A stretch of DNA of 64,000 bases from Prevotellaceae bacterium (GCA_021772015.1 JAETNS010000011.1:43271-107270); one strand, 5' to 3'; counted from the stretch's first letter, positions 44,113 to 52,911 are shown. Notes: a model not told the origin generated them from the sequence alone. A program made the numbers and translations.

Positions 44113-45018
44113 TCATCGGTCGGGATAATTGGCCAATGCGTCACGCAGACGCGTGACCACCATCGCTCTCAGTTCCCTCGGGGATTCGACCACGACCTGG
44201 CTTCCCATCGATATGATCTCTGCCACGAAATCTCCCGTGAGGCGTACCCGGTATGTGAAGCGCGAATATCCGTCGTTTATCTCCTCCTGCTGGGAATGGT
44301 GGAGCGGCAGGGCGCGGAGATATTTGGCCTGGCGCGGATCGACGCGGAGAACTACCTCGCGGGCTTCTCCCTGGTCGACCATGATCCCGTAAGCGTCTTT
44401 GAAGTATGACTTCGGATCGGCCGTCGGAGGGAGGGGAAATGTCCTTGGAAGTATCTTCAGGTCGCTTATACGGTCGAGGGCGTAAGTCTTGACTTTGCCG
44501 GAGGAGGTCTCCTTGCCTGTGACATACCAGATCTGACGGTAGATCCTTAGGAACCAAGGTTCGATCTCGACCCCTCGGTTGGGATTCACACGGGAGTAGG
44601 GGTGATAGTCGAATGTGACGGCCCGGCAATCGCGCAACGCCTCCATCATCCCGGAAAGATGCTCACGGGCCGAGGGTACATCCTCAAGCATTATCCGCGA
44701 TGCGATCTCGCGGGAACCTTGCAGCACGTTGCTTGTGGCGGAGGCGTTCAGCAGCCAGTTTGTTATCTGCTCTCCGGCCGACCCCGGCTCCTCCTCGATG
44801 TAATACTCATATGTCGTGGGATCACAGAGTATCGTGACCGAGAACAACTCCTCGATGGCCTGCCGGTAGTTGTAGAATGTCCGGCGTGGGATCCTTGTCT
44901 CTCCGTTGGAATAGGGGCTGTTGGCCCATCGGCGGTCAAGTTCTTTCCGGGAAATCCGTCCGAAACGTTTTACGGTGTCGACAATCCAGATATATCTGTT
45001 TAGCAGGTCGCGGGCCAT
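44113..45018 (-). CDS. WYL-domain transcriptional regulator
   Basis: The 301-residue protein has an N-terminal winged-helix region (LLNRYIWIVDTVKRFGRISRKELDRRW) and a WYL domain (VEIEPWFLRIYRQIWYVTGKET, with the WYV variant in place of WYL). A C-terminal extension follows (VVVESPRELRAMVVTRLRDALA). WYL proteins sense ligands such as ssDNA or nucleotides and regulate DNA-damage or defence genes. No defence gene is next to it here. It begins 3 nt after the DUF1573 protein's stop, so it is co-transcribed with it. Confidence 0.9.
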   Translation of the reverse strand: MARDLLNRYIWIVDTVKRFGRISRKELDRRWANSPYSNGETRIPRRTFYNYRQAIEELFSVTILCDPTTYEYYIEEEPGSAGEQITNWLLNASATSNVLQGSREIASRIMLEDVPSAREHLSGMMEALRDCRAVTFDYHPYSRVNPNRGVEIEPWFLRIYRQIWYVTGKETSSGKVKTYALDRISDLKILPRTFPLPPTADPKSYFKDAYGIMVDQGEAREVVLRVDPRQAKYLRALPLHHSQQEEINDGYSRFTYRVRLTGDFVAEIISMGSQVVVESPRELRAMVVTRLRDALANYPDR

Positions 45019-45021
45019 TGA

Positions 45022-46098
45022 TCAGAAATCGTGGGGAATGCCTACCAGACGGATCGTCGTGAGGGGTCTGGCCGGGTCATTGGTTATTATCTGGAGGCGG
45101 GAGTTGAGCAACGGGGCGTGGAAGAGGGCCGGGTCGAATGTGACTGTGACAGTCCCCGATTTCCCTTTCTTGAGCTTTGAGAAGGAGGCATCGATGGTGA
45201 AACCCGGTTCGGATGTGTGGAGCCTGCGCAGTATCAGATCATCCTTCCCTGTGTTGGTGACGCGCAGCCGGCGGGTCATCGGTTCGCCGGATTTCGAGAA
45301 ATCACCGAAATCGAGCATGTCGGTGTCTGTGGAGATCGCCGGGGCATTGGCGAGCTGCTTTTCTGTCAGCATGGAGAAATCCTCTTCCACGATGGCGGCT
45401 ATCTCGACCTTCAAAGGAGGCTCTCCCGGCACATTGAATGTGAGGGAGTCGGTCAGGATGCCGTATTGGGCTGATTTCATAGGGGCGAACACGAAGGAGT
45501 AGACCCCTTGCTCGCCAGGCATGATGGTGTCATGGGCGGCAGTGACCCGAAGATATCGGGGAATGTCGCTCCAGGAGGGCACCACCGGCCGGGTGGAAGC
45601 GTTGTAGACCTCCACGAATTGTGATTTTATCTTTCCGGTCTTGACGGCCCCGAATGTGACCATGTTTCCTTTGAGTCGTATGGGCCCGTCTGCCAAGGGG
45701 AAACGGGAACGCAATGTGTTTTGTGCGCCTATGACAACCCCCTTGATAAGAAGCCTTTCGGTGGAGTCATTCGACAGTTTGACCATCAGCGACTTGGAGA
45801 AACGGCCGGGACGACCGACAGGGTTGTAGACTACTGTTATCGCGGCCGTGTCGCCACGGCTGACCTCTGCCTTGGAGTATTCAGGGACAGTGCAGCCGCA
45901 TGAGGAGCGGACATGTTCGATGCGCAAAGGGATGTCCGACTCATTGATGAATTGAAACCGCGTGGAGACTTTTCCGTCATCCTCGTTGAATGCTCCGAAA
46001 TCATGCACTGTGTCGAGCCACCTCACCTGCGCTTGTGAGGCCAATGCAGCTATCACTGTCAATAACGCGGCAACCGGATGTTTCATCGCTGCCGTCAT
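45022..46098 (-). CDS. Large DUF1573 protein
   Basis: The 358-residue precursor has a signal peptide (PVAALLTVIAALASQAQ) and two to three DUF1573-type Ig-like repeats. The first starts VHDFGAFNEDDGKVSTRFQF and contains SSCGCTVPEYSKAEVSRGDTAAITVVYNP. The last contains DFGDFSKSGEPMTRRLRVTNTG. The CGC cluster is typical. These are periplasmic or outer-membrane immunoglobulin-like proteins of unknown role. It overlaps the small DUF1573 gene by 4 nt. Confidence 0.9.
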   Translation of the reverse strand: MTAAMKHPVAALLTVIAALASQAQVRWLDTVHDFGAFNEDDGKVSTRFQFINESDIPLRIEHVRSSCGCTVPEYSKAEVSRGDTAAITVVYNPVGRPGRFSKSLMVKLSNDSTERLLIKGVVIGAQNTLRSRFPLADGPIRLKGNMVTFGAVKTGKIKSQFVEVYNASTRPVVPSWSDIPRYLRVTAAHDTIMPGEQGVYSFVFAPMKSAQYGILTDSLTFNVPGEPPLKVEIAAIVEEDFSMLTEKQLANAPAISTDTDMLDFGDFSKSGEPMTRRLRVTNTGKDDLILRRLHTSEPGFTIDASFSKLKKGKSGTVTVTFDPALFHAPLLNSRLQIITNDPARPLTTIRLVGIPHDF

Positions 46099-46499
46099 TT
46101 TGCCGGAATGACATTACCCTTGATCTTGAGGGTGACTTTCTTTTTCCCTTTGGCGTTGGAGCGGACTGTCACATTCTTTGTGAACTCTCCGGGTCGCCCT
46201 TTGGGGTTGTATGTGACGGTTATCTTATCCTTTTTACCCGGTTTGACCGGCTTGCGGGGATATTCGGGGCGGGTACAGCCGCAGGATGCGGTGGCGTTGA
46301 GTATCAGCAATGGAGCGTCGCCTGTGTTGGTGAACACGAATGTGTGGCTCACCGGACCTCCGTTTTCGGGGAAAGTCCCGAAGTCATGGGAGGTTTCGGC
46401 GAATGATATGGCTGCTTTCCCTTCGGCAGGCTTTTCGGCTGTGAGAGCTGATGATCCCAGGAGGATCAATGTCAGCAACAATATGGTTTTAAGTCTCAT
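46095..46499 (-). CDS. Small DUF1573 protein
   Basis: The protein has 134 residues from the ATG at 46499 (MRLKTILLLTLILLGSSALTA, a signal peptide); a longer frame upstream would overlap rlmN and is not needed. A single DUF1573 repeat follows (SHDFGTFPENGGPVSHTFVFTNTG, ASCGCTRPEYPRKPVKPG). It is a one-repeat paralogue of the next gene and is coupled to it by 4 nt. Role unknown, periplasmic. Confidence 0.9.
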   Translation of the reverse strand: MRLKTILLLTLILLGSSALTAEKPAEGKAAISFAETSHDFGTFPENGGPVSHTFVFTNTGDAPLLILNATASCGCTRPEYPRKPVKPGKKDKITVTYNPKGRPGEFTKNVTVRSNAKGKKKVTLKIKGNVIPAK

Positions 46500-46533
46500 G
46501 GATCTCTTATGTTTTATTGTCATTGTTTTATTG

Positions 46534-47577
46534 TCATTGACGGTCGTCAGGCTGCTGTTGCTTCTGCTGGCCTGCGAGCATGCCGCAAGCCGCCATGATA
46601 TCCTCACCCCGCGATGCGCGGATTGTGGCTGTTATTCCGTCTTCGTTGAGCTGGTCACGGAAACGTTCCATCTGAGCCATCGAGCAAGGTTGCAGATCGC
46701 TGTCGGGTATAGCGTGGAAGCGGATAAGGTTGACGCGGCAGTCGAAACCCCGCAGCAACTTGGCCAGCTCGCGGCAGTGACGCGCGTCGTCGTTTATCCC
46801 TCGGAACATGATGTACTCAAACGACAGTCTGCGCTGATGGACGAAATCATAGTTGCGCAATAGCGCGAGCACCTCTTTTATCGACATTCCTTTCTCTACC
46901 GGCATGAGGGATGCCCGTTCGGAAGGATAGGGGGAATGCAGTGATATGGCGATATGGACCTTCGTGGTCTCCACGATTGTTTTAAGTTCGCGCAATTTGC
47001 CGATGGAGCTGACTGTTATGCGTTTGGGACTCCATGCCATGCCCCAGGGGGCTGTCAGGATCTCTATCGCGTCAAGCACCGGCCGGAGGTTGTCGAGCGG
47101 TTCGCCCATTCCCATGAACACCAGGTTGGTGAGGCTTTCGCTTTCGGGGATAGACAATATCTGGTTGATTATGTCGGCGGCCGAGAGATTGCCGTGGAAA
47201 CCTTGCCGCCCGGTCATGCAGAACGAGCAGTTCATCTTGCAGCCTGCCTGTGAGGAGACGCAAAGGGTCGCCCGCTCTCCGTCGGGGATGTATACGCTCT
47301 CGACATTTCTGTCACCGACTCCCGGAAAGAGATATTTCACGGTGCCGTCGTTGCTCCTGGCTTCAGCCAGGGGAGGTGTCAGGCCGACTTCGTAGTTCTC
47401 TTCCAGACGTTTTCTTGCCTGTTTTGACAGTTCGGTCATTTCGGCAATGGAGGTCGCGCGGTTGACATACAGTCTTCTGGCGATTTGTTTGGCTGCGAAC
47501 AAGGGCAGCCCGCAGTCGGTTACGACACGACGCAATCCTTCGAGAGTAAGACCTATGAGGGGTGTTTTCTTTTCCAT
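46534..47577 (-). CDS. rlmN: Dual-specificity rRNA/tRNA (adenine-C2)-methyltransferase RlmN
   Basis: The 347-residue radical SAM enzyme methylates C2 of A2503 in 23S rRNA and A37 of some tRNAs. The cluster motif CX3CX2C is CKMNCSFCMTGRQGF. The N-terminal helical domain (LTLEGLRRVVTDCGLPLFAAKQIARRLY) and NLVFMGMGEPLDN are typical, and the C-terminal AACGMLAG carries the second catalytic Cys. The protein ends with a Gln-rich tail (GQQKQQQPDDRQ). Its promoter is at 47628-47635 with a hairpin in the short leader (47590-47616). Confidence 0.97.
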   Translation of the reverse strand: MEKKTPLIGLTLEGLRRVVTDCGLPLFAAKQIARRLYVNRATSIAEMTELSKQARKRLEENYEVGLTPPLAEARSNDGTVKYLFPGVGDRNVESVYIPDGERATLCVSSQAGCKMNCSFCMTGRQGFHGNLSAADIINQILSIPESESLTNLVFMGMGEPLDNLRPVLDAIEILTAPWGMAWSPKRITVSSIGKLRELKTIVETTKVHIAISLHSPYPSERASLMPVEKGMSIKEVLALLRNYDFVHQRRLSFEYIMFRGINDDARHCRELAKLLRGFDCRVNLIRFHAIPDSDLQPCSMAQMERFRDQLNEDGITATIRASRGEDIMAACGMLAGQQKQQQPDDRQ

Positions 47578-47627
47578 GATCCATCAATCGAGAGCCTTTC
47601 ATCGTAAGGTGCTCTCTATTTGAACAA

Positions 47628-47635
47628 CAAAGGTA
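47628..47635 (-). promoter_or_regulatory. -7 promoter box for rlmN
   Basis: On the minus strand this reads TACCTTTG, matching TAnnTTTG, 51 nt upstream of the rlmN ATG. The intervening leader contains GAGAGC/GCTCTC arms at 47590-47595 and 47611-47616. Confidence 0.7.
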
Positions 47636-47661
47636 ATGAAAAATTTCATCACCTCATCGGG

Positions 47662-47684
47662 GTTGAGCAAAAATGTTGCTCAAC
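47662..47684. other. 9-bp perfect hairpin between rlmN and the small lipoprotein
   Basis: GTTGAGCAA at 47662-47670 pairs exactly with TTGCTCAAC at 47676-47684 around a 5-nt loop. It lies in the 240-nt gap between the two genes. No T-run follows, so it may be a leader or processing element rather than a terminator. Confidence 0.5.
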
Positions 47685-47712
47685 ATCGGGCCGCTGCCGA
47701 TTATGGAAAAAG

Positions 47713-47744
47713 AAAAAAGGCCGACGGAGAAAATCCGGGGCCTT
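47713..47744 (-). terminator. Intrinsic terminator of the small lipoprotein
   Basis: On the minus strand AAGGCC and GGCCTT arms (with an inner CGGA/TCCG stem) are followed by TTTTTT, the classical layout of a Rho-independent terminator, about 75 nt beyond the stop codon at 47818. Confidence 0.75.
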
Positions 47745-47817
47745 GTGTGGCTGTAGTTCTTACAGCTGTCATCTATGGGTCTTTCAGACCCGATTGATGG
47801 CTTGAATGTCTGGCTGA

Positions 47818-48021
47818 TTATTCAGCAACAGCAGCAGCGACAACAGTGTCAGCAGCTACAGTGTCACCAGCAGCAACGGTGTCAACGGTCTCAACAACCT
47901 CAACAACCTCAGCAGCAACAGTGTCAGCAGCTTCAGCAGCGTTCTCGTCAGCAGCCTTGTTGCCGCAGGAAATCATCGACATACCGGCGATGACAGCGAA
48001 AGAAAGGAATAACTTCTTCAT
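47818..48021 (-). CDS. Very small low-complexity acidic lipoprotein
   Basis: The 67-residue product has a full lipoprotein signal (MKKLFLSFAVIAGMSMISC), so the mature part is only 49 residues. It is made almost wholly of Ala, Val, Asp, Glu and Thr in imperfect repeats of the form ADTVAAEVVE and DTVAAGDTVAADTV. The coding DNA is correspondingly repetitive (units like GCTGACACTGTTGCT). It has its own promoter and terminator, so it is a genuine, probably abundant gene. Function unknown; it is reminiscent of small abundant lipoproteins that line the outer membrane. Confidence 0.85.
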   Translation of the reverse strand: MKKLFLSFAVIAGMSMISCGNKAADENAAEAADTVAAEVVEVVETVDTVAAGDTVAADTVVAAAVAE

Positions 48022-48074
48022 TTTCTTTTCAAGTTAAGTAATAAAACAATTTTTTTAGTGCTTCAAAAACGTTG

Positions 48075-48082
48075 CAAAGGTA
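48075..48082 (-). promoter_or_regulatory. -7 promoter box for the small lipoprotein
   Basis: On the minus strand this reads TACCTTTG, 54 nt upstream of the start at 48021. The rest of the 48022-48244 gap is AT-rich and shows nothing else. Confidence 0.7.
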
Positions 48083-48244
48083 ATATGATTTTTCGGGACG
48101 GCCAAACTTTTTTTGCAGATTTTTTCATCGAAATCTGTTTTACAACATTATTTGTATTGCCTGTATGGATTAAACCTTGCGGTAACTACTTGGTAATCAA
48201 TGATGTTTTTAAGGCGTTTTCGCTTGGCCGTGATTCAAAAAAGG

Positions 48245-49195
48245 TTAAAAGCGCATGGGATAGTCAAGTGTGACCCGGCGGTCGGAATCAAGCTGGTGGG
48301 CGAGCTCGGAGATGGATGGGAAGCGTTTTTCAGGGCGCATGCGGTGGAAGAAGTCCAATGACATGGACTGCCCGTATATATCCTCGTCAAAATCAATGAT
48401 ATGCGCTTCGATAGAGCGTAAACGGTTGATCCCGTCGATAGTCGGGCGTGTGCCGATATTCACCATTGCCCGGAATTTTTGGCCGTTTATGACGGCTCTA
48501 CATATATAGACTCCGTCGGCGGGTGTCAGTTTTGTGCTGTGTGGGAGCCGCAGGTTGGCGGTAGGGAACCCTATGGTATGGCCAAGGTGCTTCCCGGCCA
48601 CGACTGTGCCGCTTATGCGGTAAGGTCGTCCGAGCATGAGGGTAGCTTCCTCGATGGCTCCTTCAGCCAGTGCGTGGCGGATTCGTGAGGATGAGACCGG
48701 AAGACCGTGCGACTCTTCCTTGTGACAGAAACTTGCAGCGTCGACAAGCTCAATGCCGTTGGCGGAGGCGATGCGCTTGTAATCCCCGGGGGTAAGGCTG
48801 CGCTCGGTGCCGAACCGGTTGTTGAAACCACGCAGAATGAACCTCACGCGGTATCGGTCGTGGAGCATTCTCATGAATGACTCTGCGCTCATGCCACGCA
48901 ACGTGTCGTCGAAAACCATGAAGCCCACCTGCTTTGCGGGGATTCCCGCATTGGCCAGAAGAGACAGTTTCTCTTCCGGTTCGGTAAGCAGCCCGGGTGC
49001 TTTGGAGGGGGCGATGACTGATAGGGGATGGCGCGGAAAGGTGAAGATGCCGGGCGTAAGGTCGCGCCGGGCCGACTCCTCAATGAGGCGTTCTATAAGG
49101 AACTGATGGCCGAGATGTACGCCATCAAACATCCCGACGACAGCACCAATCCCGGCTTTCCCTCGGGCCGGTATGTCAGGATGGGATGAGGTCAT
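48245..49195 (-). CDS. ribF: Bifunctional riboflavin kinase / FAD synthetase
   Basis: The 316-residue enzyme makes FMN and FAD. The N-terminal nucleotidyltransferase domain shows VVGMFDGVHLGHQFLIERL (HxGH motif) and VSSSRIRHAL. The C-terminal kinase domain shows KHLGHTIGFPTANLRLP and the catalytic AMVNIGTRPTID. Its start lies inside the preceding HAD gene (20-nt overlap). It is the last gene of the trmB-mrp-aroQ-OMT-HAD-ribF run. Confidence 0.97.
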   Translation of the reverse strand: MTSSHPDIPARGKAGIGAVVGMFDGVHLGHQFLIERLIEESARRDLTPGIFTFPRHPLSVIAPSKAPGLLTEPEEKLSLLANAGIPAKQVGFMVFDDTLRGMSAESFMRMLHDRYRVRFILRGFNNRFGTERSLTPGDYKRIASANGIELVDAASFCHKEESHGLPVSSSRIRHALAEGAIEEATLMLGRPYRISGTVVAGKHLGHTIGFPTANLRLPHSTKLTPADGVYICRAVINGQKFRAMVNIGTRPTIDGINRLRSIEAHIIDFDEDIYGQSMSLDFFHRMRPEKRFPSISELAHQLDSDRRVTLDYPMRF

Positions 49196-49808
49196 AGAAT
49201 TCCTTGCCTGGTTCTACCCATACAGTCCGGAAGCCGAGCGCGGCGGCCGCCTCACAGTTGGCTTTGGAGTCATCGAAGAAGATGACCTCCCCGGCGTTTA
49301 GGCTGAAGCGGTCGAGCGCGTCAAGGAAAATACGCCGGTCAGGCTTGTAGCTCATGGCTTCAAATGAGGTGACGCATCCGTTGAAATAGAAGTCTCGGTC
49401 ATGACTGTCTTTCCTGAACTCCTCGGCTATGCGTGAGTCCCACATTATCTTATTGGTATTTGACAGCATGTATATCCTGTGATCACGGTGCAGTTTCTCC
49501 AGCTCCCTCAGCCGTTTTACCGGAATACCCACAAGGAAGTCATTGAAGGCAGTGTCGATTTCATTGTCAGTCACACCTTCCCGCAGATATGCGCGGAGCT
49601 GCCGACGGAATTCTTCGGGGGAGATCTCTCCCTTTTCGAGGGCGAGGAAGGGGCCTTTCTGGCCGTAGTCTCCAAGAAGATCTTCGGGATGCTCCATACC
49701 GAGACGGCGCATCGAAGCCACGCAGTTTTCCCTCCGGATATCCATTATAACACCTCCGAGGTCAAAGAGGAGGACGGGTTTGTCATATGTTTTTTCAGTC
49801 ATCATCAA
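49176..49808 (-). CDS. HAD-family phosphatase (YihX-like)
   Basis: This 210-residue cytosolic hydrolase starts with the HAD motif LLFDLGGVIMDI. The second residue of the usual DxD motif is replaced by Gly (DLGGV), as in the YihX subgroup that dephosphorylates glucose-1-phosphate. The later motifs are YMLSNTNKIMWD (motif II Ser/Asn), MSYKPDRRIFLDAL (motif III Lys) and EVIFFDDSKANCEAA (motif IV Asp pair). The substrate is not certain; FMN is possible given the overlap with ribF. Three ATGs begin the frame (MMM). Confidence 0.9.
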   Translation of the reverse strand: MMMTEKTYDKPVLLFDLGGVIMDIRRENCVASMRRLGMEHPEDLLGDYGQKGPFLALEKGEISPEEFRRQLRAYLREGVTDNEIDTAFNDFLVGIPVKRLRELEKLHRDHRIYMLSNTNKIMWDSRIAEEFRKDSHDRDFYFNGCVTSFEAMSYKPDRRIFLDALDRFSLNAGEVIFFDDSKANCEAAAALGFRTVWVEPGKEFYDLIPS

Positions 49809-49847
49809 TTTTTTTGTCGGTTGCCATTACACATCTCCTAAGTGTGG

Positions 49848-50489
49848 TCATTGGTCACGCTCTGACTTCACTCTTATCAGAGTAAGGCCGTCACGCAGTG
49901 GAAGAATGACCCGGTTGACCCTCGGATCGGCGGCGATCATGTCATTGAAAAGGGATATGCCGAGGGTCTGCGGATCGTGGTGGTCCTGCGGGTCTGTCAC
50001 TTTGCCGTCCCAGAGGGTGTTGTCGGCGAGGATGAACCCGCCGGGTCTCATCATGGGGAGCAGCATCTCGTATGTCTCGCAATATGTCCGCTTGTTGGCA
50101 TCCATATATGCCATGTCGTATTGCTTGCCCAGCGCGGGTAGAACTTCGGCTGCGTCGCCGATATGCAGTGTCACGCGTTTCCCATATTGAGACTCCGACA
50201 GCCGGGCGCGTATGAAATCTTCCATTTCGTCGTCTATCTCGATAGTATCGAGATGTCCCCCCTCGGGCAGTCCTTCCGCGATACAGAGGGCCGAATAGCC
50301 GGCGTAAGTACCGATTTCCAATGCGTTGCGTGGTGAGATCATGGCTGTCAGCATGGTCAGGATGCGGCCTTGAAGATGTCCCGAACACATGCGTGGATAC
50401 AGCAGCCGGAGATTCACGTCTCGGTTGAGTTTCGCCAACAGCGGCGGTTCGGGATCGGAGTGTGTCAATATGTAATCCTCCAAGGTCAT
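49848..50489 (-). CDS. Class I SAM-dependent O-methyltransferase
   Basis: The protein has 213 residues from the ATG at 50489, which overlaps aroQ by 4 nt; the longer open frame is a shadow inside aroQ. It resembles the catechol O-methyltransferase-like family (PF01596): helix bundle, then NALEIGTYAGYSALCIAEGL (SAM motif I), DTIEIDDEM, YDMAYMDANKRTY and GGFILADNTLWDGKV. Members methylate small catechol-like metabolites or tRNA uridines (TrmR). The substrate is unknown. Confidence 0.92.
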   Translation of the reverse strand: MTLEDYILTHSDPEPPLLAKLNRDVNLRLLYPRMCSGHLQGRILTMLTAMISPRNALEIGTYAGYSALCIAEGLPEGGHLDTIEIDDEMEDFIRARLSESQYGKRVTLHIGDAAEVLPALGKQYDMAYMDANKRTYCETYEMLLPMMRPGGFILADNTLWDGKVTDPQDHHDPQTLGISLFNDMIAADPRVNRVILPLRDGLTLIRVKSERDQ

Positions 50490-50908
50490 ATCAGGGATTC
50501 GATGGCCAGCCGGTAGCTTTCCAGCCCGAAGCCGGATATCATGCCACGGCATGCGGGGGTGAGCAATGAGAGGTGACGCTCCGGTTCCCGGGCTGCGATA
50601 TTGGATATATGCACCTCCACCACCGGTCGTTCGATGGCGCGGATCGCGTCGGCGATCGCCAGTGACGTATGGCTGTACGCTCCGGCGTTGAGAATTATTC
50701 CATTCAGCTCCCGGTCGAATCCTGCCTCATGGAGGCGGTCGATGATGTCGCCTTCATGGTTGGTCTGGAAATATTCGAGCTTGACGGCGGGGTAGTCTTC
50801 GGCGAGGGCCGTCAGATAGTCGTCCATCGAGACTTTGCCGTAGACCTGCGGCTCGCGTATCCCGAGCAGGTTGAGATTGGGCCCGTTGATGATCAGGATC
50901 TTAGACAT
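50486..50908 (-). CDS. aroQ: 3-dehydroquinate dehydratase, type II
   Basis: The protein has 140 residues from the ATG at 50908 (MSKILIINGPNLNLLGIREPQVYG). It dehydrates dehydroquinate in the shikimate pathway as a dodecamer. The catalytic Tyr is in REPQVYG, and the His/Asn residues are in NAGAYSHTSLAIADAI and VEVHISNIAAREPER. The start ATG lies 4 nt after the mrp stop. Upstream in-frame alternatives are shorter by family length. Confidence 0.97.
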   Translation of the reverse strand: MSKILIINGPNLNLLGIREPQVYGKVSMDDYLTALAEDYPAVKLEYFQTNHEGDIIDRLHEAGFDRELNGIILNAGAYSHTSLAIADAIRAIERPVVEVHISNIAAREPERHLSLLTPACRGMISGFGLESYRLAIESLI

Positions 50909-50912
50909 GGCT

Positions 50913-52019
50913 TTACTTGCGGGTGACATTCACTTTCTCTGTCGGGGGCAATTCTCGATTGCGCTCCTCGACGGCATCCGCGACTTCGTGGGCCAGATGG
51001 ATGAACTCATGGCCCATTATGCTGTCTTTGAGAGCTATCGGCTCACCTTTGTCTCCGCCATCGCATACTGATGCGACAAGCGGGATCTGTGCGAGCAGCC
51101 TGACATTGAGTTCCCGGGCGAGGCGTACTCCTCCTTCCCGGCCGAACAGGTAATATTTTTCGTCAGGGTGGGCCTCAGGTGTGAACCATGCCATGTTCTC
51201 GACAAGTCCGAGGATAGGGACATTGACTTTGTCGCCGAGGAACATGTTTATCCCTTTGCGGGCATCGGCGAGGGCAACCTCCTGGGGTGTGGTCACGATG
51301 ATGACCCCGGTAATGGCGAGTGTCTGCACAAGAGTCAGGTGGATGTCGCTGGTGCCGGGAGGCATGTCGATGACGAAATAGTCGAGTTCCCCCCAGTCTG
51401 CGTCGGTGATCAGCTGGCGCAATGCGTTGGAGGCCATCGAGCCGCGCCACAGCACCGGGGCGTTCTTGTCGACAAGAAACCCGATTGACAGTATCTTCAC
51501 CCCGTATTTCTCCAAGGGGATTATCAGTTCACGGTCATCGACTTTGTGCATGAACAGCTCTGCGTCCTCGACTCCGAACATCTTGGGGACGGATGGCCCG
51601 AAGATGTCAGCGTCGAGCAGGCCGACTTTGTATCCCTCACGGGCCAAGGCGACCGCGAGATTGGCGGCGACGGTCGATTTCCCGACCCCTCCCTTGCCGG
51701 AGGAGACTCCGATTATGTTCTTGACCTGTGCGAGAGGCTTGACAGCGGGCTGGGGGGCTGCCGCGCGGGTCTTGACGTTGATGTTGCCTTTTATCTCGAC
51801 ATCCGGGGAAACATAGGTCAGGATGGCCGCCTCGGCAGCCCTTACCAGTGACTTGATGAAAGGATCGGTGGGCTTGTCGAACAGTAGCGAGAAGCTTACC
51901 TTGTTGCCGTCGATGCGTATGTCGTCCTCGACCATTCCGGCCGACACGATGTCCTTGCCGGAGGCGGGGTAGCGGACATTGCGAAGCGCGTCGAGTATGA
52001 GGTTGGGATATAAAGTCAT
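50913..52019 (-). CDS. mrp: Mrp/NBP35-type iron-sulfur carrier ATPase
   Basis: The 368-residue protein joins an N-terminal MIP18/DUF59 domain (residues 1-85) to a P-loop ATPase domain with the deviant Walker A IGVSSGKGGVGKSTVAANLAVAL. It is thought to deliver Fe-S clusters to apo-proteins. The C-terminal CXXC found in E. coli Mrp is not present; the corresponding block reads GLVENMAWFTPEAHPDEKYYLFG. I believe this is usual for Bacteroidetes versions, but have not checked. It lies between trmB and aroQ. Confidence 0.93.
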   Translation of the reverse strand: MTLYPNLILDALRNVRYPASGKDIVSAGMVEDDIRIDGNKVSFSLLFDKPTDPFIKSLVRAAEAAILTYVSPDVEIKGNINVKTRAAAPQPAVKPLAQVKNIIGVSSGKGGVGKSTVAANLAVALAREGYKVGLLDADIFGPSVPKMFGVEDAELFMHKVDDRELIIPLEKYGVKILSIGFLVDKNAPVLWRGSMASNALRQLITDADWGELDYFVIDMPPGTSDIHLTLVQTLAITGVIIVTTPQEVALADARKGINMFLGDKVNVPILGLVENMAWFTPEAHPDEKYYLFGREGGVRLARELNVRLLAQIPLVASVCDGGDKGEPIALKDSIMGHEFIHLAHEVADAVEERNRELPPTEKVNVTRK

Positions 52020-52044
52020 AAGTAACTTTTTTATATTCTACATT

Positions 52045-52824
52045 TCAGACATCGTCTGTGTTCATTGTCTCCAGTACTCCCCGCGAGAAACTGCGGTAAG
52101 TGTCGAGGGGGATATCTTCTTCCGGCTCTTTTAATTCGCCTTCGGAGGGGAGGAGGAATGAGAGGTATTTGATAGTAAGCCCTCGGGAGAGCCATTGCCG
52201 CTCATAATAGGTGCGTATCTCGCGCAGGGCAGGATCGAGATTCGCTGCATGGTCGGCTACAGTGTCATACAGGTCCGGTGAGTCGGCCGTTACCGGAAGG
52301 TTGTTGAGCCGGGCCATCAGCGACGTGTAGGTGTAGAGAAATGGGCTGTCGGTCTTCAGGTTGATGCGCCCCGACGGCTTGAGAACTTTACGGTACAGAT
52401 TCATGAAAGTCGTGCCGGTCAGTCGTTTGCGCGGCTTTTTCATCTGGGGGTCAGGAAACGTGATCCATATCTCGTCGACCTCACCGGGTGTGAAAAACCG
52501 GTCGAGAAGCTCTATGTTGGTGCGCAGGAACGCTACGTTTGTCAGTCCGTTGTCTCGTGCGTCACATGCGCCACTGTGCATCCTGGCCCCTTTTATGTCT
52601 ATGCCTATGAAGTTCTTCTCCGGGTAACGGCGCGCCAGCCCGACGGTGTATTCCCCTTTGCCGCATCCCAGTTCGAGGACTATGGGGCCGGAGTTTCCGA
52701 AGACTTCCCGGTGCCAAAGCCCCCTTTTGGGGAAGCCGTTCTCGCGGAGGAGTCCGTAAGGATACTGGTAGACGCAGTCTATGGTCTCCATCTCCTTGAA
52801 TTTCTTGAGTTTGTTCTTTCCCAT
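52045..52824 (-). CDS. trmB: tRNA (guanine46-N7)-methyltransferase
   Basis: The 259-residue SAM-dependent enzyme makes m7G46 in tRNA variable loops. Motifs are VLELGCGKGEYTVGLARRYP (SAM binding), FIGIDIKGARM and DEIWITFPDPQMKKPRKRL (active site). The C-terminal half is longer than in E. coli. It is the first gene of the block ending at ribF and has its own -7 box. Confidence 0.96.
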   Translation of the reverse strand: MGKNKLKKFKEMETIDCVYQYPYGLLRENGFPKRGLWHREVFGNSGPIVLELGCGKGEYTVGLARRYPEKNFIGIDIKGARMHSGACDARDNGLTNVAFLRTNIELLDRFFTPGEVDEIWITFPDPQMKKPRKRLTGTTFMNLYRKVLKPSGRINLKTDSPFLYTYTSLMARLNNLPVTADSPDLYDTVADHAANLDPALREIRTYYERQWLSRGLTIKYLSFLLPSEGELKEPEEDIPLDTYRSFSRGVLETMNTDDV

Positions 52825-52903
52825 TTAAGCTGTTTAGGATATGGTCTGGGGCTTGACGTGAAGCAAATGATATTACATCCGGCCCGCGAAGCCTAACGTG
52901 TTG

Positions 52904-52911
52904 CAAAATTA
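52904..52911 (-). promoter_or_regulatory. -7 promoter box for trmB and downstream genes
   Basis: On the minus strand this reads TAATTTTG, matching TAnnTTTG, about 80 nt upstream of the trmB ATG; divergent from the box at 52936-52943. Confidence 0.65.

Noticed and set aside
44113..45018. WYL regulator as evidence for a hidden anti-phage island
   Set aside because: All its neighbours (pdxA, DUF1573, rlmN) are ordinary chromosomal genes; no nuclease, methylase or effector gene is adjacent.
48058..48273. 71-codon plus-strand reading frame in the gap between the small lipoprotein and ribF
   Set aside because: No ATG, no promoter, AT-rich composition without coding character, and its end overlaps ribF on the other strand.
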